A stretch of DNA of 64,000 bases from Coralliovum pocilloporae (lineage in GTDB: Bacteria; Pseudomonadota; Alphaproteobacteria; Rhizobiales; Cohaesibacteraceae): NCBI RefSeq assembly GCF_030845175.1, contig NZ_CP132542.1, forward strand, positions 2,391,501-2,455,500. Reading direction: 5' to 3'. This document shows, piece after piece, positions 19,545 through 28,561 of this stretch; position 1 is the first letter of the stretch; each line of letters begins with the position of its first letter. Position numbers and translations under genes: made by a program. The notes beneath the pieces were generated by a model. The model saw only the letters and a list, made by a program, of their open reading frames with translations, was not told the DNA's origin and made no database searches.

Positions 19545-19898
19545 ATGGATAAGTTGAATGCTGTCACGGCCTTTCGCGCATTGGGTCATGATACCCGGAT
19601 TGAGGTCTTCCGCCTGCTGATTGCGGAGGCACCTAAAGGTCTGCCTGCCGGAGAGATAGCGGACAGGGTGGGCGTGGTGCAGAACACCATGTCATCCCAT
19701 CTGGCGACGCTCACGCAAGCCGGTCTGATCAGGGCCGAGCGTCGGGGGCGGACTATTCTCTATGGTCTGAACCCGGATCAGCTGACGGCACTTCTGTCTT
19801 ATCTGATGGAAGACTGTTGCGGGACCCGGCCAGAGTGCTGTCTGCCGGTTCTGAAACGGAAGAGTGAAGAGGGGCACAGCGATGGCGTCATTGCATGA
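19545..19898 (+). CDS. arsR: Arsenite-responsive ArsR-family repressor
   Basis: 117 residues with a winged helix: ALGHDTRIEVFRLLIAEAPKGLPAGEIADRVGVVQNTMSSHLATLTQAGLIRAERRGRTILYGLN. The usual ELCVCDL As(III) site in the HTH is absent. Instead the C-terminus has Cys91, Cys92, Cys98 and Cys99 in DCCGTRPECC. The spacing of the first three matches the C-terminal arsenite site described for Acidithiobacillus ferrooxidans ArsR, so this is probably an arsenic sensor of that class. It lies at the head of arsR-arsC-aqpS and should repress the operon through the palindrome directly upstream. Overlaps arsC by 17 bases. Confidence 0.9.
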   Translation: MDKLNAVTAFRALGHDTRIEVFRLLIAEAPKGLPAGEIADRVGVVQNTMSSHLATLTQAGLIRAERRGRTILYGLNPDQLTALLSYLMEDCCGTRPECCLPVLKRKSEEGHSDGVIA

Positions 19899-20418
19899 TG
19901 AAGGCAGGATATACAATGTCCTGTTCTTGTGTACGGGGAACTCAGCCCGTTCAATCCTGGCAGAAGCCATTCTTAACAATGAGGGCGGGGAGCGATTCCG
20001 GGCTTTCTCTGCGGGTTCCATGCCAAAGGGGGAGCCGCATTCTCATGCTTTGGCTTTGCTCAATAAGCTGGGTCTGCCGACGGATGGGCTCCGGTCCAAG
20101 AGCTGGGATGAGTTTGAGGGAGACAGTGCGCCTGATCTCGATTTTGTTTTCACCGTCTGTGATAATGCGGCCAGTGAAACCTGCCCTGTCTGGCTGGGGC
20201 AACCCATGCAGGCCCATTGGGGCATACCGGACCCGGCTGCGGTTGAAGGAACAGATGCAGAGATCAGCTATGCCTTTGCCGATGCTTATCGGATGATGCG
20301 CAATCGGATCAGCATTTTCATCAACCTGCCGATTGAAACGCTGGACAGGCTGGCTCTCAAGTCTAGCCTTGACGATATTGGTGCAATGGCTGATCAGGAT
20401 GAGGGGCAGGCTGAATGA
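19882..20418 (+). CDS. arsC: Arsenate reductase, low-molecular-weight phosphatase type
   Basis: 178 residues. Reduces arsenate to arsenite in the cytosol. The P-loop is LFLCTGNSARSILAEAI with nucleophile Cys17. AFSAGSMPKGEPHSHALALL and the later VFTVCDNAASETCPVW carry the other cysteines of the reduction relay, followed by HWGIPDPA with the general-acid Asp. The frame extends upstream to a GTG at 19864, but ATG 19882 with GAGGGG before it is preferred. The C-terminal ~35 residues after the phosphatase fold (LALKSSLDDIGAMADQDEGQAE) are a short acidic tail. The stop overlaps the ATG of the aquaporin gene (ATGA), so expression is coupled. Confidence 0.93.
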   Translation: MASLHDEGRIYNVLFLCTGNSARSILAEAILNNEGGERFRAFSAGSMPKGEPHSHALALLNKLGLPTDGLRSKSWDEFEGDSAPDLDFVFTVCDNAASETCPVWLGQPMQAHWGIPDPAAVEGTDAEISYAFADAYRMMRNRISIFINLPIETLDRLALKSSLDDIGAMADQDEGQAE

Positions 20419-21092
20419 GTGCGGATAATCTCTCCCGCCGTCTGGTGGCGGAAATGCTGGGGACCGGTATGCTGGTCTGTACCGTTGTGGGCTCCGGCAT
20501 CATGGCAGACAAGCTCACAGGTGATGTGGCGCTTGCACTGCTTGGCAACACGATCCCGACTGGCGCTATCCTTGTGGTGCTGATCACTGTTCTTGGCCCG
20601 ATATCCGGTGCCCATTTCAATCCGGCGGTCACCCTCGGCTTTGCCATCCGACGCGAGATTTCTCCGTCTGACAGCATGTTTTATGTTGGGGCTCAGATCA
20701 TTGGCGGCATCCTTGGCACGCTGGCCGCTCATGGGATGTTTGACCTGAACATTCTGCAGACCTCTTCCACGGTCCGTACAGGCGGCGCGCAGTGGTTTGC
20801 AGAAGTCATTGCCACATTCGGTCTGATGTTCATCATTCTCGGTGGTCTGCGGGCCCGGGCCGATGCGGTTCCCTGGCTGGTCGGCCTCTACATTACAGCC
20901 GCTTACTGGTTCACCGCGTCCACATCCTTCGCCAACCCGGCTGTGGCCATTGCCCGCAGTCTGACAGACACCTTCTCCGGTATTCGTCCGGTTGATCTGC
21001 CTGGTTTTATCATTGCCGAATGTATCGGTGCCCTGCTGGCTGTAGCGCTCTGCGCCTGGCTCTTGCGTGGAGGCCGCAGCGGCCATCACTAG
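20415..21092 (+). CDS. aqpS: Arsenic-operon aquaglyceroporin (AqpS-like)
   Basis: 225 residues, MIP-family channel with six helices and two NPA loops: GAHFNPAVTLGF (69-71) and SFANPAVAIARS (174-176). In most MIP channels the second NPA is followed by Arg, part of the selectivity filter; here it is Val177. The same substitution is recalled for Sinorhizobium meliloti AqpS, which lets arsenite flow out down its gradient. There is no ArsB or Acr3 pump gene nearby. Together with arsR and arsC this gives a pump-free detoxification route: arsenate in by phosphate transport, reduced, arsenite out by the channel. It may also pass glycerol to the adjacent glpDK genes, an inference from position only. 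Confidence 0.9.
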   Translation: MSADNLSRRLVAEMLGTGMLVCTVVGSGIMADKLTGDVALALLGNTIPTGAILVVLITVLGPISGAHFNPAVTLGFAIRREISPSDSMFYVGAQIIGGILGTLAAHGMFDLNILQTSSTVRTGGAQWFAEVIATFGLMFIILGGLRARADAVPWLVGLYITAAYWFTASTSFANPAVAIARSLTDTFSGIRPVDLPGFIIAECIGALLAVALCAWLLRGGRSGHH

Positions 21093-21128
21093 TCATTGCT
21101 GATAAGGGTAGAATTGATTTTCCTTTAG

Positions 21129-21151
21129 TTTCGAATTGATATATATCGAAA
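21129..21151. promoter_or_regulatory. AT-rich inverted repeat upstream of glpD
   Basis: TTTCGA (21129-21134) and TCGAAA (21146-21151) flank an 11-base spacer that contains GATATATATC. The block shares the GATATATCG-like core with the ArsR operator at 19524. It may be a second ArsR-type site or the glpD operator. It sits about 43 bases before the glpD start. Confidence 0.4.
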
Positions 21152-21193
21152 TTAAACGCGTATTCATGATGATGCGAAACAAGGCGGAAAATC

Positions 21194-22705
21194 ATGCGGA
21201 CCCAGGTTGATATTGCCATTATCGGAGGCGGCATAAACGGCTGCGGTATCGCCCGCGATGCTGCTGGACGTGGTTATTCGGTTCTGCTCTGTGAGCAGGA
21301 TGATCTGGCCAGCGGCACGTCATCGTCTTCGACTAAGTTGATCCATGGTGGTCTGCGTTATCTGGAGCACTATGAATTCATGCTGGTGCGCAAGGCGCTG
21401 ATGGAACGGGAAGTGCTCTGGGCCAATGCGCCGCATATCATCTGGCCGCTTCGGTTCGTGCTGCCGCATCACAAGGGCCTGCGGCCTTCATGGCTTCTGC
21501 GGCTTGGTCTGTTTCTTTATGACCATCTTGGCGGACGCAAGCTGTTGCCGCCGACCAGTACTCTTAATCTGAAGACGGATGATGCGGGCAAGCCTTTGCG
21601 AGGGGATTTCGCTAAAGGGTATGAATATTCTGACGGCTGGGTGGATGATGCCCGCCTGGTGTCGCTGAACGCCCAGGATGCCGCAAGACTTGGTGCCGAT
21701 ATCCGGACACGCACCAAATGTGTGGGGCTTGAGCGCAAGGGCGGCCAGTGGGTCGTCGAGATGGAAGACAGAAGTACAGGCGAACGCTCGCTGGTTGAGG
21801 CCGCGACAGTGGTCAATGCCGCTGGTCCCTGGATCGACACGCTTCTGACGGAAAGTCTTGGCCAGAAGGATGCCCGCAATGTGCGCCTCGTCCAGGGCAG
21901 TCACATTGTCGTGCCGAAGCTGTTTGATCACGACAAGTGCTACATCTTCCAGAACGATGACGGGCGGATTGTCTTCGCTATTCCCTATCAGGGAGACTTC
22001 ACCCTGATAGGCACCACGGATCATGATTATTCCGGTGATCCGGCCAATGCCAGGATCACTGACGCCGAGACGGATTATCTGTGCGAGCTGGCGTCGGATT
22101 ACTTCACCACCACCGTTACCCGGGATGATGTGGTCTGGACCTATGCCGGTGTGCGTCCGCTCTATGATGACGGAGCGACCAAGGCACAGGAAGCCACCCG
22201 CGATTACGTCATTCGCCCAGATGGCAGCCGTGATGAAGGGGTGCTGATCAATATATTCGGCGGCAAGATCACGACCTACCGCAAGCTCGCGGAAGCCGTA
22301 ATGGATGCTGTGGGTGACGCAATCGGCAGCAAGGGGCAGACATGGACAGAAGTCGCTCCTCTGCCCGGTGGCAATTTCGAAACAGAGGCGTTTGACAGGC
22401 TTCTGGCGTCAACCTATGCCGGATATCCGTTCTTTGATGACAAGACCCTGTACAGGCTGGTTCGGGCTTACGGCACACAGGTTCCGGAGATTTTTGGTTC
22501 TGCCCGGGTTCTGGAAGATTGCGGACGGAATTTCGGTGCGGGCTTGACCGAGCTGGAAGTCCGATATCTCATGCAGCATGAATGGGCTCAGACGGCAGAG
22601 GATGTGATCTGGCGGCGGTCGAAACTCGGTCTCTGGATGACAGAAGAGCAGGTCACTGCGCTGGCTCAGTGGATGGCCGACATGCAGGAAAAGTCAGCCG
22701 CCTGA
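21194..22705 (+). CDS. glpD: Glycerol-3-phosphate dehydrogenase (aerobic)
   Basis: 503 residues, membrane-associated flavoprotein oxidising glycerol-3-phosphate to dihydroxyacetone phosphate and passing electrons to quinone. FAD site: IAIIGGGINGCGIARDAAGRGYSVLLCEQDDLASGTSSSSTKLIHGGLRYLE (family signature). Further marks are VVNAAGPWIDTL, QGSHIVVPKLF, RIVFAIPYQGDFTLIGTTDHDY and INIFGGKITTYRKLAEAVMD. C-terminal helical domain is complete. AAGGCGGA precedes the ATG. It lies between the ars operon and glpK (79 bases downstream), forming a glycerol-use unit. No GlpR-type regulator is nearby. Confidence 0.97.
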   Translation: MRTQVDIAIIGGGINGCGIARDAAGRGYSVLLCEQDDLASGTSSSSTKLIHGGLRYLEHYEFMLVRKALMEREVLWANAPHIIWPLRFVLPHHKGLRPSWLLRLGLFLYDHLGGRKLLPPTSTLNLKTDDAGKPLRGDFAKGYEYSDGWVDDARLVSLNAQDAARLGADIRTRTKCVGLERKGGQWVVEMEDRSTGERSLVEAATVVNAAGPWIDTLLTESLGQKDARNVRLVQGSHIVVPKLFDHDKCYIFQNDDGRIVFAIPYQGDFTLIGTTDHDYSGDPANARITDAETDYLCELASDYFTTTVTRDDVVWTYAGVRPLYDDGATKAQEATRDYVIRPDGSRDEGVLINIFGGKITTYRKLAEAVMDAVGDAIGSKGQTWTEVAPLPGGNFETEAFDRLLASTYAGYPFFDDKTLYRLVRAYGTQVPEIFGSARVLEDCGRNFGAGLTELEVRYLMQHEWAQTAEDVIWRRSKLGLWMTEEQVTALAQWMADMQEKSAA

Positions 22706-22784
22706 CATGGGTCTGAGATGGGCCTGAGGTGGATCTGGCTGGGGGCTGAAGGGCATCCGGGAATTGCTTGAAGGGGAGAATGTC

Positions 22785-24284
22785 GTGGCGTCTTATTGTC
22801 TGGCGATTGATCAGGGCACAACATCGTCGCGTGCGATTGTTTTTGATGGAGCGCTGAAAAGCGTCGCGGTGGACCAGCAGGAATTCCCGCAGCATTTCCC
22901 AAGCTCCGGCTGGGTGGAACATGACCCGGAAGACATCTGGACCACGGTTATGGAAACGCTGTCCGGCGCGGTCAGAAAGGCCGGAATCAATCTGTCCGAT
23001 TTGGCTGCTATCGGCATTACCAATCAGCGCGAGACGACAATTGTCTGGGACAGGGCAACCGGCAAACCCGTTTACAACGCGATTGTCTGGCAGGACCGCC
23101 GGACGGCCGAGTTTTGCACCCGGCTGAAGGAGCAGGGGCACGAAGCACTGGTGTCAGAACGGACCGGCCTGCTGCTTGACCCCTATTTTTCCGGCACAAA
23201 GGTCGCCTGGATCCTGGACAATGTGGATGGTGCACGGGCGGCGGCAGACCGTGGTGAGCTGGCCTTTGGCACGGTGGACTGCTTCCTTCTTTGGCGGCTC
23301 ACCGGTGGGCGGGTACATGCAACAGACGCCACCAACGCCAGCAGAACCATGCTCTATGACATTCATCGTGGCTGCTGGGATGAGGACTTATTGACGCTTC
23401 TGAACGTTCCGGTGTCGATGATGCCGGAGGTTAAAGACAGTGCGGCTGACTTTGGTGTCAGCGACGAAGCTGTTCTTGGTGGCTCTGTTCCGATTGCCGG
23501 AATAGCTGGTGATCAGCAGGCAGCAACGGTCGGTCAGGCCTGTTTCAGACCGGGCATGATGAAGGCGACCTATGGCACCGGCTGCTTTGCCCTGCTCAAT
23601 ACGGGCGACAAGGCCGTTCAGTCCCGCAACAGGTTGCTCACCACCATTGCCTATCAGTTGAACGGCAAGCCAGCCTATGCCCTGGAAGGATCTATTTTCA
23701 TTGCCGGGGCAGCGGTGCAATGGCTCCGGGACGGGTTGGGCATTCTCGAAAAAGCCGAGCAGTCCGGTCCCATGGCAGATGAGGCGGATACACAACAGGA
23801 TGTCTATCTGGTGCTGGCCTTTACCGGGCTGGGCGCACCTTACTGGGACGCAGAGTGTCGCGGTGCCATCTTCGGGCTGACACGCGGATCAGGCCCCAAT
23901 GAGCTGGCCCGTGCTGCCCTGGAAGCCGTCTGCTATCAGACCCATGACCTTCTGGATGCCATGAGAGGGGACTGGGCGGATGCGTCCGGTGAGACGGTTC
24001 TGAGAGTGGATGGCGGCATGGTCGCCAGTGACTGGACCATGCAGCGTCTTTCGGATCTGTTGAATGCCCCGGTCGACAGACCGCACATCCTGGAGACGAC
24101 GGCGCTTGGGGCAGCCTGGCTGGCCGGGTATCAGACAGGTTTGTATCCGGACATGGAGGCCTTCTCGGAGACCTGGGCGCTTGAACGGCGGTTCTCTCCG
24201 GATATGGATGCAGGCATCCGCGACCACAAACTCAGTGGTTGGGCGGATGCAGTTAGCCGGACGTTGAGCAATCGCAAAAACTAG
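22785..24284 (+). CDS. glpK: Glycerol kinase
   Basis: 499 residues, FGGY kinase phosphorylating glycerol with ATP. N-terminal phosphate loop [51 protein letters not shown] is the glycerol kinase signature region. The ATP side carries [15 protein letters not shown] and [23 protein letters not shown]. The annotated frame could open at a TTG (22764), but GTG at 22785, preceded at six bases by GGGGAG, gives [10 protein letters not shown], the usual family start. The 79-base gap from glpD is GGCTGAGG-like repetitive DNA with no obvious terminator, so co-transcription with glpD is likely. Confidence 0.96.
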   Translation: MASYCLAIDQGTTSSRAIVFDGALKSVAVDQQEFPQHFPSSGWVEHDPEDIWTTVMETLSGAVRKAGINLSDLAAIGITNQRETTIVWDRATGKPVYNAIVWQDRRTAEFCTRLKEQGHEALVSERTGLLLDPYFSGTKVAWILDNVDGARAAADRGELAFGTVDCFLLWRLTGGRVHATDATNASRTMLYDIHRGCWDEDLLTLLNVPVSMMPEVKDSAADFGVSDEAVLGGSVPIAGIAGDQQAATVGQACFRPGMMKATYGTGCFALLNTGDKAVQSRNRLLTTIAYQLNGKPAYALEGSIFIAGAAVQWLRDGLGILEKAEQSGPMADEADTQQDVYLVLAFTGLGAPYWDAECRGAIFGLTRGSGPNELARAALEAVCYQTHDLLDAMRGDWADASGETVLRVDGGMVASDWTMQRLSDLLNAPVDRPHILETTALGAAWLAGYQTGLYPDMEAFSETWALERRFSPDMDAGIRDHKLSGWADAVSRTLSNRKN

Positions 24285-24421
24285 GTCCTGACGCTAGTCC
24301 GTTATTCAGCGTCGTTTGAATGATTTCCGTCAGCTTCAGGCGGGAAGGCTACGTGTTTTGGGATTGTCATTCAGTTGCTTTATAAGCCACCTTGATACCA
24401 GACGAATGATTCGGAGAAAGT

Positions 24422-25831
24422 ATGAGACGGAACAGATGCGCCAAGGTCGTTGCCACATTGGGCCCGGCCAGTTCGAGCCCGGAGAAGATCAAGGAACTCT
24501 ACATGGCCGGGGCCGATGTCTTTCGTCTCAATTTCAGCCATGGCACCTATGAGGACCACAAGGCGCGGTTTGATGCGATCCGTGCTCTTGAGGCAGAGGT
24601 CGGTCGGCCTATTGGCATTCTTCAGGACCTTCAGGGCCCGAAAATCCGGATTGGCACGCTGCAGGGTGGAAAGCGCACGATCACTGCTGGCGATACCGTC
24701 ACATTTGCTCTCGGCGAGACCGCCGGAGAAACCGAAATTCCTCTCCCGCACCCGGAAATCTTCGAGGCAATTGCCATTGGGCATTATCTGCTGATTGATG
24801 ATGGCCGTCTGAAACTGAGGGTCACATCCTGTCTGGCTGAGAAGATTGAGGCGGAGGTGATCTATGGCGGGCCGCTCTCTGATCATAAGGGTGTCAATCT
24901 GCCGGACACCGTGGTCAACCTGTCACCGCTGACCAAGAAAGATCGCGCCGATCTGGATTATGGTCTGAGCCTTGGCGTTGACTGGGTGGCCCTGTCCTTT
25001 GTGCAGCGGCCGGGCGATATGCTTGAGGCTCGCGAACTGGTCGGCGACAAAGCTGGTCTGATGGCGAAGATCGAAAAGCCGACGGCGCTGGACAATATTG
25101 ACGATATCATCCGCCTGTCCGACGCCATCATGGTGGCGCGTGGTGATCTGGGCGTTGAAATTCCGTCAGAAGATGTGCCGGGCCGCCAGAAGGAACTGGT
25201 GAAGAAATGCCGCCTGGCTGGAAAGCCGGTTCTGGTGGCAACCCAGATGCTGGATTCCATGACCAAGGCGCCAGCCCCGACCCGGGCTGAGGCATCTGAC
25301 GTGGCAACCGCTATCTATGATGGTGCCGATGCCGTGATGCTGTCTGCTGAATCTGCTGCGGGTGATTATCCGGTTGAAGCGGTGTCCTTCATGGACCGGA
25401 TGATTGCGCGCACAGAAGGTGACAAGGCCTATCGCTCCATTATCACGGCTCTTGAGCCCTCCGTTGAGCCCACGGTTCAGCACGCAGTGTCAGCGGCTGC
25501 ATCAAGCGTTGCGGCGATGATCGGGGCCAAGGCCATTCTTGCCTATACCATGAGCGGGTCGACCGGCTCACGCATCGCCCGTATGCGCCCGGAAGTGCCG
25601 ATTATCGTGGCCAGTCCGGACCTGAACATCGTCCGCCGGATGGTTCTGCTCTGGGGTGCTCATCCCATCCAGCATGAGGAAATCTCCAGTTTCCGCGAGA
25701 TGGTGGAACGGGCCAGAAATCACGTTGTTGATGAAGGGTTCTGCGAACGGAATGACCGGGCCGTAGTTGTCGCTGGTGTTCCGTTTGGCGTGCGCGGCTC
25801 GACCAACAATCTCCGGGTGATCGAGGTCTGA
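24422..25831 (+). CDS. pyk: Pyruvate kinase
   Basis: 469 residues. Converts PEP and ADP to pyruvate and ATP. Visible are KVVATLGPASSSPEKI, DVFRLNFSHGTYEDH, ILQDLQGPKIRIG, the catalytic-Lys segment LMAKIEKPTALDNIDDII and the signature DAIMVARGDLGVEIPSEDVPGRQKELV. ATQMLDSMTKAPAPTRAEASDVATAIYDGADAVMLSAESAAGDYP and the C-terminal allosteric domain follow. Insertion of the B domain between Asp/Asn sites is normal. It lies 137 bases after glpK, with a weak hairpin (GACGCT...AGCGTC) between, so it may have its own promoter. Converges with the WYL regulator gene 16 bases beyond. Confidence 0.97.
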   Translation: MRRNRCAKVVATLGPASSSPEKIKELYMAGADVFRLNFSHGTYEDHKARFDAIRALEAEVGRPIGILQDLQGPKIRIGTLQGGKRTITAGDTVTFALGETAGETEIPLPHPEIFEAIAIGHYLLIDDGRLKLRVTSCLAEKIEAEVIYGGPLSDHKGVNLPDTVVNLSPLTKKDRADLDYGLSLGVDWVALSFVQRPGDMLEARELVGDKAGLMAKIEKPTALDNIDDIIRLSDAIMVARGDLGVEIPSEDVPGRQKELVKKCRLAGKPVLVATQMLDSMTKAPAPTRAEASDVATAIYDGADAVMLSAESAAGDYPVEAVSFMDRMIARTEGDKAYRSIITALEPSVEPTVQHAVSAAASSVAAMIGAKAILAYTMSGSTGSRIARMRPEVPIIVASPDLNIVRRMVLLWGAHPIQHEEISSFREMVERARNHVVDEGFCERNDRAVVVAGVPFGVRGSTNNLRVIEV

Positions 25832-25847
25832 TCAGACCTGGAGCGTA

Positions 25848-26513
25848 TTACAGCCAGTCATTGTAGGTCTTGAACCAGTCCTGCCGCAATCTGTTGCCCT
25901 GACCCGGAAAAGTGTCGGGCAACAGCGTTGCGCTCAGGATACGGTCCGGACGAAAATGCCGGAAATCCTTGCGAAGCTCACACCAGGCTGCAATCACAAT
26001 GGCTTCGGCGTGATAGGCAATAGCAATCGGCCAGACTCGTCTTTCACTGATAACGCCCTGCGCATCGCGATAGACCAGTGCCAGTTTCCGTTCTTCGCGC
26101 ACGGCCTGGCGCATCTCCGACATGTCGATGGATTCAGGCTCTTCTGCACCCCAGCGGCTTGAATAGAGAGACTGGCTGAGCTCAGTGACCGACGCCAGCT
26201 TGTCAGCAGCCCGTCTGGCCGCCTGGATCAGGCCCTTGTCACCGGACCGGCTCAGCATGGCCAGCCCCACCGAGATGGCTTCGACTTCTTCTATATCAAA
26301 ATTGACCGGAGGCAGATCGAAGCCCGAACGCATGACATAACCAATGCCAGCGGCGCCCTCTATGGGAACCCGCATGCCCTGCAGGACAACCATATCCCGA
26401 TAGACCGTCCGCTCCGTGACCTCAAGCCGGTCAGCAATCTGACGCGCCGTCATCGGGGCTGCGCTGGCTCGCAGGATCTGGATAATCTCAAACAGTCGAG
26501 TTGATCGGCTCAT
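25848..26513 (-). CDS. YafY-type HTH-WYL transcriptional regulator
   Basis: 221 residues. N-terminal HTH_11 domain: RLFEIIQILRASAAPMTARQIADRLEVTERTVYRDMVVLQGMRVPIEGAAGIGYVMR. The C-terminal WYL-type ligand domain includes REERKLALVYRDAQGVISERRVWPIAIAYHAEAIVIAAWCELRKDFRHFRPDRI. Start at 26513 (MSRSTRLFEI) is taken over 26540 because it matches the family N-terminus. The gene is divergent from a DMT transporter 83 bases away and probably regulates it or itself. Ligand unknown. Confidence 0.9.
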   Translation of the reverse strand: MSRSTRLFEIIQILRASAAPMTARQIADRLEVTERTVYRDMVVLQGMRVPIEGAAGIGYVMRSGFDLPPVNFDIEEVEAISVGLAMLSRSGDKGLIQAARRAADKLASVTELSQSLYSSRWGAEEPESIDMSEMRQAVREERKLALVYRDAQGVISERRVWPIAIAYHAEAIVIAAWCELRKDFRHFRPDRILSATLLPDTFPGQGNRLRQDWFKTYNDWL

Positions 26514-26596
26514 GGGTCTGAACCCTAACACTCCTGACATCCTGTTGTCAGGAGGTTTTTGCTATCCCGGCGGACTATCAGATTGGGAGGCAAGTA

Positions 26597-27535
26597 ATGA
26601 GCGACGGTATTGTATCAGGATCGATGGGCAAGCAGGCCACGAACAGTGACAGGAACAGGGACAGAGACAGGCAGACCTATCTGGCCGGTGTGGTTCTTGT
26701 TTGCCTGTCGGCGGTGGTGTTCAGCACTGCAGGCCTGTTCACCAAGGGGGTCGGTGCGGATGCCTGGAGTGTCATTTTCTGGCGAGGTATCAGCGCTGCG
26801 CTTCTGTCGGTCCTCTTTCTTGCCCTTCGCTCCGGGGTGCGGTCCGAGCTTGCGCGGTTTGACGGCTATGCATGGGGGGCGGCTCTTCTTCTGGCGGCAG
26901 GGACAGCGGCTTTCATTCCAGCTTTCAAACTGACCACCATTGCCAATGTGGCCATGATCTGGGCGGCGGCGCCATTTGTCTCTGCGCTGCTGGCCTGGCT
27001 GTTTATTCGGGAGCGACCGTCAAAGATTGTCCTCGCGGCCAGTGGCCTCGCGATGCTGGGTGTGGTGATCATTGTTGGCGGGTCGATAGGCACGGGCCAT
27101 TGGGTCGGCGATCTTCTGGCCTGCTGGATGACTGTGATGATGGCTGGTGCCATCGTCATCTATCGGAAGAGACCGGAGACACCGACTGTCCTGCCTGCGG
27201 CGCTGTCGTCTGTTTTGCTGTTGCCTCCGGCTCTGTGGCTGGCAAAGCCGCTTGAAACAGCATCAGGCGAGATTTCCATCCTGCTGGCGTTCGGGCTCAT
27301 TTTCGCCGTGGCATCCATAACCCTGTCGGAAGGAGCAAAACGCCTGCCAGCCGCACAGACGGCGCTGCTTGGCGCACTTGAGACACCACTCGCGCCGCTC
27401 TGGGCCTTTCTGCTGTTCGCCGAGACGCCATCACAGGCCGCATTGCTGGGAAGTGGAATTATTCTGGTCGCCATTGTCCTGCCGCAAGTGGCAAGACACA
27501 GAAAGCCAGGGCCTGAAAACCGCTGTTCAAAGTGA
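26597..27535 (+). CDS. EamA/DMT-family transporter
   Basis: 312 residues, ten predicted helices in two EamA repeats, from LAGVVLVCLSAVVFSTAGLFTKG to SQAALLGSGIILVAIVLPQ. The repeat marks FWRGISAALLSVLFLAL, IANVAMIWAAAPFVSALLAWLFIRERPS and the second-half LLGALETPLAPLWAFLLFAETPS are typical of the drug/metabolite transporter superfamily. The first ~27 residues (DRNRDRDRQ) are a charged cytoplasmic leader. Divergent from the WYL regulator and convergent with the Gfo/Idh gene 18 bases beyond. Substrate unknown; export of a metabolite is the usual direction. Confidence 0.9.
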   Translation: MSDGIVSGSMGKQATNSDRNRDRDRQTYLAGVVLVCLSAVVFSTAGLFTKGVGADAWSVIFWRGISAALLSVLFLALRSGVRSELARFDGYAWGAALLLAAGTAAFIPAFKLTTIANVAMIWAAAPFVSALLAWLFIRERPSKIVLAASGLAMLGVVIIVGGSIGTGHWVGDLLACWMTVMMAGAIVIYRKRPETPTVLPAALSSVLLLPPALWLAKPLETASGEISILLAFGLIFAVASITLSEGAKRLPAAQTALLGALETPLAPLWAFLLFAETPSQAALLGSGIILVAIVLPQVARHRKPGPENRCSK

Positions 27536-27553
27536 CAGACGGCAGGTATGGGC

Positions 27554-28537
27554 TTATACCCATGTGCCATTCTGCCGTTCTGAGGCAAACAGATTGTCGA
27601 TCACCTGCTGGTTGGCGCGGGAGTCTTCAAGGCTGAACAAAGCTGTATCCACGCCCGTAATCCGGTCCCCGAAAGCCTCCACCTGGAGCTGATACTGGTC
27701 CTGTTTGCGGAATTGCCAGGTCTGGCTGGCGCTGTTGTTCTGATTATGCAGGATGATGTCAGTGGCATCATATCGTTCCGCATTGAATGGTGCGGGCACA
27801 TCGATCCAGCCCTGGTCGCCATGAAACACCATGCCCTGTCGCGTCGCCAGCTGTGTGGCGCAATAGAAGCTCAGCTCAAACGTTCCGAAATCGAGGCGGC
27901 AGGATGCGTGGATATCCGTTCCGAATTCCGCGTCCCGGCTAACGGAAGCCTGAACACGTGCAGGCTCCAGACCGGTGACAAAACGCGTGGCAACGATGGG
28001 GTAGACACCGATATCCAGAAGGCCGCCGCCGCCGAGATCCATCCGGTTCCGCATATTGCCGGGATCCGTCAGATGATAGGCGAATGAACCCTGAACCTGC
28101 CTCAGCGTGCCGATGGCGCCTGATGCAATCAGTTCGCGGACCTTCAGCCATTGCGGATGATAGGTCACCATAAAAGCTTCGCTGACAACCAGTCCCGAAC
28201 GGTCCCGGGCGTCTATGAGCGCATCAACGGCAGAGGCCTCAAGCGCAATCGGTTTCTCGCAAAGCACATGCTTGCCGGCCTCAATGGCTTTGAGGGTCCA
28301 TTCCACATGGTGTGAGGTCGGCAGGGGGATATAGACCGCATCGATGTCAGGACTGTTCAGCAGGGCATCGTAATCGTCAAAGGTTCGGGAGAAACCATAG
28401 CGTTCGGCCCAGGCTGCCGCATTGCCATGGCTGCGGCTGGCTATCGCCTGCAAGTGGCCGTTATGTGAGGCCTGAACAGCCGGTACAAAGGCTTCCCGAG
28501 CGATTTTTGCTGTTCCCAGAACACCCCAGCGGATCAT
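27554..28537 (-). CDS. Gfo/Idh/MocA-family oxidoreductase
   Basis: 327 residues. N-terminal Rossmann fold: IRWGVLGTAKIAREAFVPAVQASHNGHLQAIASRS. The C-terminal alpha/beta domain follows the family motif VLCEKPIALEA (with catalytic Lys) and GGGLLDIGVYPI, where Asp and Tyr/His-type active residues sit. Acts on a sugar-like or polyol-like substrate with NAD(P). It is the third gene in a probable minus-strand operon LysR - DMT transporter - Gfo/Idh, with gaps of 36 and 24 bases. That operon is divergent from the phosphonate genes. Substrate unknown. Confidence 0.93.
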   Translation of the reverse strand: MIRWGVLGTAKIAREAFVPAVQASHNGHLQAIASRSHGNAAAWAERYGFSRTFDDYDALLNSPDIDAVYIPLPTSHHVEWTLKAIEAGKHVLCEKPIALEASAVDALIDARDRSGLVVSEAFMVTYHPQWLKVRELIASGAIGTLRQVQGSFAYHLTDPGNMRNRMDLGGGGLLDIGVYPIVATRFVTGLEPARVQASVSRDAEFGTDIHASCRLDFGTFELSFYCATQLATRQGMVFHGDQGWIDVPAPFNAERYDATDIILHNQNNSASQTWQFRKQDQYQLQVEAFGDRITGVDTALFSLEDSRANQQVIDNLFASERQNGTWV

Positions 28538-28561
28538 CTTGGTCGTCCTTTCACAGAGATA

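Noticed and set aside
24285..24421. Terminator between glpK and pyk
   Set aside because: Only a 6-bp stem (GACGCT/AGCGTC) with an 11-base loop and no T-run; too weak to call.
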